From assembly GCA_003117195.1 (NCBI GenBank), contig BDSI01000032.1, positions 860,145 to 924,144 of the forward strand: 64,000 nucleotides of DNA. Direction: 5' to 3'. The notes below the pieces were generated by a model. That model saw nothing but the letters and a program-made list of their open reading frames with translations. It ran no database searches and was not told where the DNA came from. Below are positions 11,683 through 24,006 of this stretch, in pieces. Each line of letters begins with the position of its first letter. Position 1 is the stretch's first letter. Origin of the DNA: Eudorina sp. 2006-703-Eu-15. Lineage: Eukaryota; Chlorophyta; Chlorophyceae; Chlamydomonadales; Volvocaceae. The translations under genes were made by a program, and so were the position numbers.

Positions 11683-14384
11683 GACTTATGCAAAGCCTGC
11701 AGGGCGGAAAGAGGAACAAAGGGAACGGGGGGCCCGCCTACGAGACATACGACGGGGGTCCACGTTTTCATGGGCGAGTGCCTTAGTAACGAAGTACTGC
11801 CTTATCATGACCGCAACGACCCCCCGCATCTGTTTGGCGGAGCTCTGCGTGCCTCTTTGCCATTCCGTCGGCGATCAATTGGATTGTCAGCACATGCCAT
11901 GATAAAACCGGCAACAACGGACTGCAACGGAAAGCGCGGCGGTCCAGGTGACTAACGTGACCAACCGACATGGCTTGCCAGTTTACCATCGACAGAACGC
12001 TTGCATGCCGAATGCTTTCACACTTCAGCCATCGCCCCAGTGTTACAGTCTCATAACTGCGCCGGCATGTATGTTGCGAGATGGACAAGCAACGGCAATA
12101 TTTGTGCTGCCCCATATGGAACGCAGGTAGTAATCGTACGCATACTTGTGTTGCTACAATGTTGTGTTGCTACAATGAAGTGTGACGGTGCATGCGTTCT
12201 ACAAGAGGTTATTCAACATAAAAGATTGTATTCTAATGATGTAATGAAAAGCAATGGCAGCAATCCTTACCTTGAAACACATTAAGCCAGATTTTTGAGT
12301 AAAGACACACGCGCGATCGACCTTGCTGTGATGGAACATCTCCCCATGGTTGGATTGCACAGCATGTTAAAATACGCAATACCAGGACAGGCAGACCGTC
12401 TTTCACGTAGACACAATGAAGAATTCCGAAGTAAATCTGATCAGCGCTTCACTTGCATGGCGTGAAGGCACAATGCTGAGCATTTGTATTATACATCATG
12501 CCGCCAGGGCATTGCGTTCTTCTTAGAATCCGTCGTTACGAACCAGAGCACGTGGCTCCCTAGAAGTAATGTGGCTGGTATGCTTTACACTGAAGTACAA
12601 CAGACCTGGAAAACCTCGATGTTCCATTTCAGGCTTCACACGAGACACGACCTCAGGGCCCCATTCCATGTACGACGGGTGCTGTGTACGTAAGGCATGG
12701 CCAAATAATACATGCATGTGCGATTTGATGAAATATAAGAAGATCATATGATTTGAACTTCTTAACAAAACATGTTGTTTGTTACCAAAACATGTCTCGA
12801 ACGGACGTCAGCAGTAGTAACAGGTTAGTACATACAGACGGCGACTGGAATAAGATAGAGGGTCTGGTCTCTGTCGTGTACAAACCTTCGAGACCAGGGT
12901 AGCATGCCCACTTTTCACGCCTCGTGTGTGACAGGCTGACGCACCTGCAAACCGCCCTTTTCGTTACAAGAGTCTATCCTAAGCATACTTTTGTGTTCGT
13001 CTCGACTCTCTTATCCAATCGCTGTCCATTTTTCTGTGATCGTTATACCTGCCCGCTTTTTTGTGTCGATCTTGTTAGTTCGACATCAATCACAATGCAA
13101 GTACTATTTTGCTCGCAACCTGCTGTTGCATAAGCCAGGGACAATATGCCCATAGGGCAGCAAAAACCGTGAGCAACCGCCAGCCGTTCTCCGTGCCGGC
13201 CTGGTTGTTTTTATGTGGCCAGTCAAACTCTGCCAAACAGCTAATATCGCTACAACGCAATTTCATAGATGGGCAGGGTTGGGCTGCACGAGCAGGGGCG
13301 TCGAAATGTTTTTAAGTTGCCCGCCGTTCATGCACCGGCCCTGCCTCGCCTGGCGCCTGCTTGCCAAGTGTCGGGAAGAGATATACGCCCTTTGATGGTG
13401 CAATCTGCACCGTCCGACGGTGGATAGAGAGTACCTCCCACAATTAGGGACACGGCGGGTTTGCATCGGTGGGATAGAGGAACGGGAGCACATGCAGACC
13501 TCACTTTGGTGGATCTGTTGTGCGCGCTGTTTTACCCTGGACGTCTCCACGCAATTCGGGTAGAGTCCGATAGGTCTAGCAGGCGGACCTGTCAGAGTAC
13601 TTATCAGCTGCGTGTCAGGCCTCCGGGACAAGTATATATAGCCGAAACTCATTACGGCAAAAACAGCAACCAGTACACATATGCACACGCAAAGGTCCAG
13701 TATCAGTGCGTTACAGCAGCGATTAACGGCTCTGGGAATCGGCATAGTGACGAGCAAAGCAATTTTCAGCTCAACAGCAACGTGTGTACGGGCATTACGA
13801 TAGTACCGCATACCAGGTACAAGGTACGAAACGGATTTCCTACGTCCCCAACTTGCCTCGGATGCAACGCCTGTGGCGCAGGAGTCCGGCGGTGCCGCTA
13901 TCCGTAGGGGTTTAACAACCGAAATGGCACAAACGTCGACTTTGTCAGTCAGCAGTATGGTTAACGTAAACCACACAATGCTCCGAACGTATTGTCCTAG
14001 TCAGCTGCTGCGTGGAGTGCCGGACGGACCGCGAATTGCAGCTGCCACTTGGTCTGGCCCCGTGAACCCCCGCCCTTGGCCTGGCCGACTGGTGACCGCC
14101 TTGGCCGAGAATATTAGCGAGGTGAAACAACGAACTACAAATTGTGCGCATTTATGCAGAGCAGCCAGCGCGCTGATCAACAAGGATTGACATATAAAGT
14201 GGACACGGCAAGGAACCGACAAGCACGACCTCCATTCTTGTAATCCCGCAACTGGCTTTCCGCGCGCTCCTTCAGCCCCGCACCTGTCGCCCGGCTCAGT
14301 GTTGAGTCCGCATTGTTGGGGTTTAGCACAAGCAGCAGACATCGCCCCTGCTGCCTTCAGATTTTGGGCATCACTGTCGTACCG
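11683..14384. other. Intergenic region upstream of the copper oxidase
   Basis: AT-richer than the genes on either side. No open frame shows a domain, a signal peptide or a credible splice chain on either strand. The last few hundred bases must carry the promoter of the copper radical oxidase at 14385, but no clear TATA element could be assigned. Confidence 0.55.
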
Positions 14385-17300
14385 ATGGCCCGTTGCAATG
14401 TTCATAAACCGCTAGGCACTTGGTTAGCTCGGCTGATGTCGATGTTGAGCCTGGCACTGTTATTCGGCCGGTCGAGCGCGTTCGAGGATGCCGTACTGCC
14501 AAAGCCCGATGACGCCGGCGCCAAGTTTGACCCGTCGTCCGGGAAGGGCATGAAGGTTAGTGGTGCAACGACTGGCCTGCCTATGGGGATCACATGCTGC
14601 TTTAAGTAGGGTCGTACAAGCCGTACAGGTTCATGAATGTAGCATGAAAGAGGATGTGCGTGTATCGGTGTATTTTCGGGTCCGCCAGAAGAGTCCACCG
14701 AAGGGCCTAGTTTCCTTGTCAGCCACCGTGACGCACACACATGCAGCAGCTCTCACAATGGCAGCAGATATGATGTGCGACACGGAGGCTAAAGCGATGC
14801 CGCTCTCTAGGCTGATTCGGTTCACACCAGTGGTATTGATTAGAAAATGGGACCTGTCGTGGGCCCATTTGAGCGGCTTCGGGTTGTGGTTTGCGGTCAT
14901 CCCCATGTTTTTTGCTTGGTTAATGGAAAGGCATGCACGCACGCTGCCATGTGCTGCATCGACGTTGAGTTCTGTTGCTGCTGCTGCTTTAATTTACTCC
15001 TGGTGTGATTCCGTTTCAACGCTGATGACCGCACGGACTTACACTCAGCAGCAGGTGCCTTTGGACAAGCTGACGACACTGGACGACGACAGGAGCGGCC
15101 ATGGCCGGGTGTTGCAAGAGCGTCCCCTCGCTGCAACGTTTGAGACGCTGCCCTGGAAGGCACCGGTCATCAGCATTGCAATGACCCAGATCCCAACGGC
15201 AGGCGCGCGCAAACGCAAGTATTTTATGTACTGGCGCGCCCACAGCAGGACTGCGGCGAATTCTGCCGCCACTGTGGATCTGGACACCCAAAAGGTGCGG
15301 GCGGAGCGAGTTGACAGCAGTGACGGAATGTGCAACTGACATCAATTGCATATGTTGGGCGGGGAAAGAACAGCCGTCACACTTGATTTGAATCCGGTGA
15401 TTTGAATCCGGTCTGCAATTAATAATGTAAAAGCTTACATTTTCATCTGACGATCTTCAGACCCAGGCCATGCAGTTCACAAGGATATCAAGGATAACTT
15501 GAGTTATTGAGGACTCGAAATTGCCGGTCATCTGTCATGACACTCTGGAGGCTAATTGTGCATCAAGAAATATTATATTTTGTGCCATACATCAAAAATT
15601 TTTCTTGCAGCCTGTGTGCCGTTGCCATTTTGGGAAAGAATGACGAGCGGAAGTGTATTCGTCCGGTTGTGACTAATCTCTTGCCTTCCACTTTCTGCAA
15701 ATAATCTGTTATGAATACTTGAAATGAAGGTGGTTTTCGTGAGAACGACCTTCGACCAGTTCTGCAACGGGCCCATCGTCTTGCCGGATGGAAGTACGGC
15801 CTTGTTTGGCGGATACGACCAGGGCAATTTGGTGCAGGCTGACGGGCGAAGGCTAATCTCGGTGAGTAATTATTGGGATTTCATCACGGAACTCTTCATA
15901 ATGCGCTGCTGGAAATCAAGCGCGTGACCTTTTGGGTTGACCCGTACGAAGGGCAGGCAAGAGGGCAGCACCTTCGAGGAATCACGACGAACGTTATGTA
16001 ACCCGAACATGTGCACGGCATGCCTCTGACCCCTTGCTACCCGTTGCTGTGCAGCAGCCCTGTGCAGCCCTGTGCAGGTTCGTTCCCGCGTGCATCCCCG
16101 GTCTTGTCTCAGCTAATACGTACGTACCTGCTCTCATCTAATGGTGCGTTGCCCTCGTGTCTTGTCGCGGCCTTCTGTGCATGCCCAGGTGTACGACGAT
16201 GAGAAGCAGAGGCTCTCCTACCTCAGCAACATGACCTTTTCGAGGTGCGGCTACGATGCGGAGCGAGGACAGTAGTAACTTCTATCTAGGTTGAAGTACG
16301 CATACGAAGAGTTGTCCTTCTAGCGCAGTCAGCGGACCTCCGTTGACATCATCGACGGGGCGCTAAATCCACTACTGGGAACAGACGTGCTCGCTTTAGA
16401 TAGATCAACTTACAACGAACGGCGTCATGGGGGGCTGCGCAGCGCAGCCCCATGACCCCATGACCCCATCCATGGGTTGCTTGGCTGTTCCCACGTACGC
16501 CGCTGACACGTCTACGCTTATTTGGTTCCATCCGCGAGAAAGCCCTATGTCATCCGGACTAAGTTTCATGCTGGATGATTAGTGCTGGTTTACAACAATT
16601 CAGTTCGAGAACCGACGCCGTTCGTTTGTGGTTCTGGCACGGTGCCGGCCGACCGAGCCCTGGACTTGTTGGTGGCACACACACGGTGTATGTGACGTAC
16701 GTCATTCACTCTGTCCGGCAGGGTCCGACGACCCGGCCGCCCAACCGCGGCCCAACTATGACGTCCCCTCCCCTCACCGTCTTTGTCACACATACACCTG
16801 CTTCAGAGTCACTCGCCCGCCGGCTCCTTGCTGCTGCCCTGCGCCTGTATGTATGTGCCACCCACGCAGGTGGTACCCGACCCCTGTGGTCACGGCCGAC
16901 AATAAGGTGGGGACGGAACCCGCCGGAGGGAGTGTCCATTAGAGTTGTCAAGACTAAGGGTCGCACTTATCATTACCAGAGAAACAACTATTTCTGTAAC
17001 GAGGATTACCGCACCGATGATTACCGTGCGTACCAAGGATCGCCGTACCTTCCCTGGACGGCGGTAGCACTCGTCGCCATCTGCCCACAAATCTCGCTTC
17101 GTTATGCATGCAGTGTCAACACCACTGACCACACACGTCCTTCACTCATGCCATTGGCGTACTCGTCGATCCTCCGGATTGCGAAATGTTCTGCAGGTCC
17201 TGATCGTGGGTGGCACTGCCGTCCCCGACAAGGAACCCCAGATCCCGGTGGCCGAGGTGTGGGACCCCCGGGTCCCGAGGGGCCCCACTGCGCCCGTGCC

Positions 17301-20300
17301 GCTGCCCCCCACCTTCAAGGCCTCCGCAGGGCTCAATTGGTGAGACTAGGGTTCAAACAAGCAAGCGGCCTCACAAGTCCCGCTGCGCATGAGTGCTTGC
17401 CTCCGTGACGGATGGGCGATAATGATTCCGTCGGTCCCTGGGGTCAGGCGAAAGAGCGCCGATTCGAAGGCTCTTGGACGGTTTCGCGGAGCTGCTGGGG
17501 GGAAGATGTTCGGATGCATACAGCCCTCCGTCGGTAATGTGCGCCCTCATTGACACGACGGGGCACGCACGCATTCGGCGTTGACGTCAGCGAGCCAGCA
17601 CCAGCTGCACTTCTACGTGTTCGCGGGAAGGTCTTGAAAGGCTGTGCCCTTCCCGGCTCCCCAACGTCACCCCCGACCCATCCAACCACAGGTACCCGTT
17701 CATGGCCCTGCTGCCCGGAGGTGAGCTCGGTCAAGGGGGACATACCGTACTCCGTACATAATGGCGGGGTTGGTTGTCGCTCGAATGACAGGCTGCTTTT
17801 ATCGGGGGGAGCGGGGACCCGCCCCGTCGTCACCTGCGCGGAATGCCCCAATGACTGCTGGTTGGTTGGTTGGTTGTTACATGTTGTACAGGCCTTACGG
17901 CTATAAACATGTGTTCCCCCACAACGGTCATCCGTCAAAGGGCGCACAAAAGACCAAAAGAACAAATGATAGCATGCTTGGGTTTGACCAGTGCAAGCTT
18001 GGCCATTTTTTATATCAGGTGCAGAAGTTGCGGAAGGAAATAAAAGCTGCAGAGATGACTGCTTCCCCGGGTGCCGTACACACAAATCAAATCGGTTGCT
18101 TGTGGGTCGACACGAGTAAATAAATGAGACAAACCCGCCGGCCCACAACATGCTCCCAGGCGAGATGCTCTGGTGGGGCGACCGCGGCGGCAGCATCACC
18201 GACTCCATGTGGAACGAGCTCCGCGCCCTGCCGCCCCTGCCGAGCAGCTTCCCGTGAGTGCCGTCAATCCCGCGCATCGAACCCGGGACATTGCCCAGCC
18301 ACAATGCACGGCGCTTTGTGTCCGTGCGTTTCGTACGCAGCCACGTGCTAAGGGGAATCCCCCAAGGAAGTTCAGCAAGTCCTAGCCTTTTGCTATGTGC
18401 GCGGTGGGTTGGCTGCTGTCGGTAGAGTGTGACGTGTAACCTCTTTGTCATGGCGAACGAGTCCAGGGAAGGGATTCGCGGGGTCCAAAATCTGACGACG
18501 CAGTCGGGGCCAATATATACTCCCTGCGGTGAGCTGTGAGTGGTGAGTCGTGAATGATGGCATGTTATTGCAGCCGACGGTCGGTCGTTCGCACTATATT
18601 CCCACGCACCATGCCAACATTGGCCTGCCTGACTGACTGACTGCGCCAGGTTCCGCACCATGTACCCGTACACGTCCTCCATCGTGCTGCACGCGCTGCG
18701 GCCGGGAAAAGATGGCGCGGTCAGGCGCTTCTCTTTCAGCATCTTCGGCGGAGCGGTGAGAGCTTGGTTGGCGGGTTGGTTGCTGGATGGCCCCGCGTGC
18801 CCGTCGATTGAAGCCAGGGGCACGCTGATGACACTCCGGATAGGATGGAGGACGGCGCGGAGGTCTGCTGCCGGCCCGGTCCACGTACAGATGTCCGGAT
18901 AGATGTCCTTCTGCAGCGCTACGGCTGTGAACTGCCCTCATCCCTCATCTGTATGTGCACGGGCGATGTAAACCCCTGTCCTCCTAGCCTGCATGTACCT
19001 TTGATTGGCGCGCCTCTACCTATCTCCACCTATCACCTATCACCCGCCTCACATGCAAAAGGGGGGCGGAAACCCGCGCTGTCATGCGCATCCATTGGCG
19101 GGAAGGGCATAGACGAGTGGCAACACTGAATATTTGATCTGGCGTGTTAGTTGCGGGATTCGATCGCCGAATGGAAAACAGCACTGCGCAACCAACCGTC
19201 GCCCTATGCCTCCCCGCCGCCGCAGCACCCCAATGCGTCTTCGACATCTCCGGCTTCGTCACTGTCAGCGCGCCTAGACATGTACTACTGCGGCAACAAT
19301 ATCTGCGACGACGGGTATGTACGACATCCTTGGAATACGGTAGTGTACGGTAGTGTACGGTCACAATGACTCACTCGCGCGAGTGTTCTTCTTTCGGCTT
19401 CATAATGATGGAGCTGACCGTCCTGTTCGTTCCAATGTGCATGCATCCTTCGCCGATGATGATCACCACCACAACCATTTGAATCGCCGACCTCCTCCAC
19501 TGCTGGCTTGCAGCTGGGTAATCGAGAACATGCTGGACCAGCCGCGCGTAATGGCCACCACCACAGGTACGTTATATATGCCTTGGGGCGTTGGGGGCGG
19601 CGCCCGACAGGGCAGCAAGCTAAGCCGCAGGGATGTCCTGGCATGCATGGGGTTGTCGTCGCATGGCTGGCCCCTGGCCGGCAGAGAGTTCCGGAAGTAA
19701 AGCTGGCTCGCTCGGGCTTCTTCCTCCGGATCGCATCCGATGGGTGCCCCCCTTAGCGCCCCGCCTGATTACACCAAAAGACTACATTGCTCCGGCCACC
19801 CTGACCCACTCATTGACGCACGTACGCTTAAGGCTGGACCCCGTCCCCTGACCTACTTTGCAGTGCTGCCGAACGGCAAGGTTTACATCCACGCCGGCGG
19901 TCAGGTGCGTGACCTTACTTTTTCGATACTGCGCGCTAGACTGCGTGATTTGGCATGGCGCCATGGGTTATGAACTGCACCGATCGAGACCTCGCTTCGT
20001 ACCCCGCGTGCTGCCCGTGCGAGGGTCAAACCCAATCGCCGTCCACGCCGTACACTGCAGCACAGAGGAGCGCCGCATCAAATCGAATCACACGCCGGAC
20101 CGTCGCCGGCCGTACACGCAGACCGTTGCCGTCGTACAGACGGACTCCGGAGGGGCCTACGTGTTGCCTTCGTGATGATACCGAAGCGAGCATGTCTGGC
20201 GCAATGACCGTAGCACACACCCACACAGCACACACCCACACCCACGCACAGTGTCCGCCTTCCTGACATCGGGTCGACACGCACCGCAGGCGGGTTTGGC

Positions 20301-22761
20301 TGGATGGAAGTCGGGCAAGAACGGCTACAAAAGCATCCTGCCCGCGTCCAGGGACGTGGTGTACGACCCGGAGGCTCCGCTGGGCCGACGCTACTCCCTG
20401 ACGGACACCGTCGGTGAGGTGGAAGGCGACCGATGACCTTGGTCAGCCCCTGCTGACAGCATTTGGAGCACCTGCAATAACGCATGATGGGGCCCCACTG
20501 TAAATTGTGTCATTGGTTACACATGATCCAATAATACATAATGTAACCGTGACAAGGTGGACCCGTATCCCGACCGGGTGTTGATCCCACCGGCATTGCG
20601 CCGCCCATTGGTGGTGGTGCTCATCCGTGTCTACCTTGTCCGTCAGAGTGCATCCTAAGCGGGCCGCTGGAATCACCGCTTGCGGCCGCGTCGCTCAAGA
20701 CACCTCTCTAGGGTTTAGGTCTGAGGGGATTCTCAACAACGCTCTGATGTCCAGTCGCCTGTCCGGTGTCCGGTGACCTCGGTCCCGTGCCCGCGCCTCC
20801 CCTCCCTCCGTCCTAAACCCCCTCCCTCCCTCCCTCTCCCCCCTTCCCTCCCCTCCCCCACGCCCAGGTATCATCCGGATGTACCACGCGGCCTCCTGCC
20901 TGGACCTCAGCGGCAAGGTGCTCTCCTCGGGCTGTGAGACGTGCGGCATGACCGGCAAGCAGGCGAATCTGGTGCGTGCTGCTGCTGCTGCTGGTGCAGT
21001 GTTGCCACTTCTTACACCAGACAACAAGGCGAGAATCTGCGCCGCTTATCATGTGCGGCTGAATTAGTGGTTGTCCCTTTCTCGCGCCAGCTCCGAGGCT
21101 GACGCCCTTCCGAAACGCCCTTTCCCCTGATGTATGGCCCCCCGATGGCCCCCAGCCCAAGTCCGTCAGCCGCAGCCCGGACGGCGACCTGGACTTCCGA
21201 ATGAGCTTCGCGGTGCCGTACGAGATCGCCCCACCGGTAACCAGGCCGGTCATTGTTTCCGCCCCGAAAACGTTCAGGCGGGGAAGGTGAGTGCCGACAG
21301 CAGCTGCGGGACCGGCTCCTGGGGGTTGCCGCGGGTGAGTGGTCAGGGATGGGCCGGACGCGGCCCGGGCGGGTCCATCGCGAGGTGGGCGGGGGCGAAA
21401 ACACCCACGCAGGGCACCGGACACACAAACCTAACGCCCCAACGCTTCTGGGCATCGAGGCTCCTTACGGATCTGGGGATCGCCCACATGCACAGCGGCA
21501 GAACACATGCTCTGACGGGGGTAGAGGTATCGCAGGCGGGACTCTCCCGGGCTGGCGGCCTGGGGCCTTGGGGACTGACTGGGCGATAGCGCGTCTGGGC
21601 GTTGCAACGCCGCTCACACAAGCGTCCGGGCGGCGCCAAGTCATGCATCGCTCCCACGCAAGCTCCTCCTTCGTAGGCCGCCCAGGCGCCAGGAAGCAGG
21701 ACACGTGTGTGTGTCCGAGCTCTTATGTCTAGTCCTCGTAATCCTCCGTGCCGGCCGGAAATGAGAGCAGGTGGTGTGGTCAGGTGCGTCGCGGTGGCAG
21801 ACGGCCCTCCGCTGATCCTTCCCTTGCCTGCCCCTCCCTCCCACCGCCGCAGCACCTTCACGGTAACGTACTCGAACGGCCCCATCACGGGCGCCACCCT
21901 GGTGGCTCCCTGCGCCAACACGCACTCCATCAACATGAACCAGCGGGTCATCTTCCTGGTGCGTCTAGGGGGGCGCGGGGCAGCACGGCACCGGCTGATG
22001 TTGGTGCCGGCGGTGGTGGTGGCGGTGGTGGTGGCGGTGGTGGTGCTGGTGGTGGCGGTGGTGGTGCTGGTGGTGGTGGTGGTGGTGGTGGGGAAGAGCA
22101 GCGCATCAACTGTTCGCAGGGGCACAACACTGTTTGCGCAACGCATTGCATGCATCCGCGCGCCCACAGTCCACCGCAGCATGCACTCCGATGGCGTCTG
22201 CGAGTTAACCGGCCACCACCGTATCCGGGGCTCGCTTGCGCCCAGGCAGGGAAGTCGGCCGTAACTCGAGTACGGTACCGCGTGTATCGAAAGCAAGGAC
22301 GCGGTTGACGGCCTGCAAGCACCCTGCCCAGCAGCGTTTGGCCACGCCACGCCAAACGACCCGGTGTTGCCACCCCAAGGCCCTGCCGGAGGCTGGGCCG
22401 ACGGCAACCTCCGCCATGCGAAGATGCGATGCGGCTAGGCTGTCATGCTGGACGCTGCCACCCACCCAGGAAATCTTTGTTGGAATCCGTTCACCAACAC
22501 TGCGTGGTACGACAACTGGTGGTTCGTCACCCCGCGGCCCCTGCCTGCCCACAATGTCCACACCGCCCACACTGTCCACACCGCCCACACTGCCCTCAGA
22601 ACATCGTGTCCGACAGGGGCGGGAGGGGCACCTTCCGTGCCCCGCCCAGCTCGCAGCGCGCCGCTGCCCACCGGGGTTACTACATGCTGTTCTTGTTGGG
22701 AGCCGACACCGCCACCGGCAAGACCTACAGCGAGGGCTACTGGATCGACCTGCGGGACTAA
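14385..22761 (+). CDS. Secreted copper radical oxidase (glyoxal/galactose oxidase family), 17 exons
   Basis: Predicted extracellular oxidase making H2O2 from aldehydes or alcohols; substrate unknown. Exons: 14385-14555, 15055-15294, 15730-15861, 16189-16244, 16870-16906, 17197-17339, 17692-17720, 18160-18253, 18650-18755, 19151-19314, 19514-19566, 19864-19904, 20290-20413, 20868-20971, 21156-21286, 21853-21958, 22600-22761; phase is kept throughout, giving 630 residues. Residues 1-32 look like a signal peptide (hydrophobic LMSMLSLALLFG, then SSAF). Kelch-like propeller repeats include LPDGSTALFGG, VLIVGG and LPNGKVYIHAGG. Catalytic positions: C149 (DQFCNGP) and Y202 (RWYPT) for the Cys-Tyr cofactor, Y468-H469 (RMYHAAS) and H566 (NTHSINMNQR). 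The C-terminal early-set-like domain ends GYYMLFLLGAD...YWIDLRD. An in-frame ATG 24 codons upstream (14313) is possible, but 14385 gives the better signal peptide. Confidence 0.93.
20808..20866 (+). repeat. Pyrimidine-only tract before an acceptor
   Basis: Dozens of C/T bases, mostly CCCT and CCTCCCT units, lead directly into the CCCAG acceptor of the exon that carries the Tyr-His copper ligands. It is an unusually long polypyrimidine tract and prone to length change. Confidence 0.6.
22011..22092 (+). repeat. (GGT)n microsatellite in an oxidase intron
   Basis: About 27 GGT-type triplets with a few GCT and GGC interruptions, inside the last intron of the copper radical oxidase. It makes long spurious glycine or proline frames on the two strands. 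No coding role is indicated because the flanking exons splice in phase without it. Confidence 0.85.
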
Positions 22762-23559
22762 GGAGCGGGGAGGCGGGACTGTCCGCAGCAGGCGGGCTGG
22801 CTGGTTGACTGGCTGACTGGTTGACTGGCTGGCTGGTTGGGCGGCGCAGCCTGAACAAGGGATCGTGCATGGGAGCCACTGCCGATGCTATCTACGTACC
22901 TGCAACACGGGCCATTGCAGCTATAACTGCGCCTATTGAATATGGCTGCTGCCGTCTTGCCTGAACAGCTGGACCCGGTTGCTGCCGCCGAGCCACAGTG
23001 CGCGTGCCCCGACTGTAGTCGTAACGGTTACACCGGGCTCCATAACTTATTACTGCCTATAGGGGGGTAGGGCCGAGCCTTCACGTGATAAATGGCCTTG
23101 CTTGCAACAATAAAGCCTTGTAACGGTTACGTTATATTTTAAGGCCGTTAGAAATAAACGGGGGGAATGGGTGACACATCGTGCCGTGTAGGTTATGAGC
23201 TTGGTCGTGGGTGACGTTGAGTGATGCATGGATATGTCCATGTGCGTACGGCATGCGGTGTGCAGTGTAGCTTCACCCGCTCGTTCACAGCCGCCGGCAG
23301 GTAGGCGGCCGCGGGCAGGCACGCGGCAGCCGGCAGGCGGCAGCCGGTGTCAATATCCGGCAAGAAAGCTCCGCACGGCACAGCATCATACCAAGGGCGT
23401 GCACCTCTGCTCATGATTGGGTTCTTGAGTTATAGCCCGCTAGCGTGTGTTCGACTTTGGTACAGATACATGAGATGTTGTGACGTAAGAACGGCAGATT
23501 AAGTGTTGGTCAATAATTTGACCCGGGTTTGGTGGGCATGAGATTTCGATATGACAGTA
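22762..23559. other. Oxidase 3' flank, no gene
   Basis: Begins with a CTGGTTGACTGGCTGACTGG-type imperfect tandem stretch (about 22797-22840), probably in the oxidase 3' UTR. Two copies of the palindrome GTAACGGTTAC lie at 23021-23031 and 23120-23130. The second overlaps a TGTAA at 23119-23123, which is a possible poly(A) signal about 360 bp after the stop. No protein-coding signal is seen. Confidence 0.5.
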
Positions 23560-23810
23560 CGGGCGGTTCGAATCCCCGTCCCCTCACCGCCGTGTGATTG
23601 GGCGGGTCTGGCGCGGTTTCCAGGATAGGCACTCCTGGCGCGCTGGTAACCTGGTGTAGTGGCCGGTATGGCTGCGTGACCCCCCCGCGGGTGATGGAGG
23701 ATGGGTGCGCAGTCCTTGGTAGGGGTTGATGAGACGAGGCACCTACGAGCTATCTGGGCCCGTTGTTACACCCGGTCGGGATACGGGTCCACCTTGTAAC
23801 GGTTACATTA
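23560..23810 (+). repeat. Dispersed repeat, copy 1, with tRNA B-box-like sequence
   Basis: Contains GGTTCGAATCC at about 23569, which matches the B-box/T-loop consensus of tRNA genes, and TGGTGTAGTGG at about 23652, which resembles an A box, but the order is reversed and the T-stem does not pair well. Its outer parts (about 23572-23635 and 23753-23807) recur almost unchanged and contiguous at 28897-29028, so this copy has about 110 bp of extra internal sequence or the other a matching deletion. A tRNA-derived SINE or a rearranged non-autonomous element fits; no target duplication was established. Confidence 0.5.
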
Positions 23811-23814
23811 GTAC

Positions 23815-23903
23815 GGTGGGACCTGCTGGGGCTTGCCCTGGTATGTATGTAACCGTTACACCGTTGATCCCTTTTCGGGTCCGCTGTAACGTTCATTCAT
23901 TTA
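23815..23903 (+). mobile_element. LINE 3' end, tail only
   Basis: Nearly the same as the last 75 bp of the LINE fragment ending at 28873: both contain CTGCTGGGGCTTG, then GATCCCTTT and GGGTCCGCTGTAACGTTCAT with an ATTCATT tail. This copy has a short insertion that creates the palindrome GTAACCGTTAC (23849-23859). Only the tail survives, as expected for a severely 5'-truncated insertion. Confidence 0.6.
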
Positions 23904-23907
23904 GTAC

Positions 23908-24006
23908 GGCGTTCCTGACTCGCTTGTAGTGGCTCTTTATTTTGACTCGCTTGTAGTGGCTGTAGTGGCTGTTCCTGACTCGCTTGTAGTGGCTGTTTAT
24001 TTTTTA
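23908..24006 (+). repeat. Short tandem repeat around GACTCGCTTGTAGTGGCTG
   Basis: Three copies of the 19-base core occur within 100 bp, two of them preceded by GTTCCT and separated by TTTATTTT-like spacers. It lies directly after the LINE tail. Function unknown; it looks like local slippage or unequal-exchange duplication. Confidence 0.75.

Noticed and set aside
13263..13976. 237-residue minus-strand frame
   Set aside because: AT-rich mixed composition without domains; hydrophobic patches look accidental.
17444..18823. 459-residue minus-strand open frame
   Set aside because: It lies across exons and introns of the copper oxidase on the opposite strand and shows no domain or coherent composition.
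21343..22407. 354-residue proline/threonine-rich minus-strand frame
   Set aside because: Produced by the antisense of the (GGT)n tract and oxidase introns.
23560..23585. Functional tRNA gene
   Set aside because: A B-box-like sequence is present but the T-stem mispairs and no acceptor or anticodon arm can be drawn upstream.
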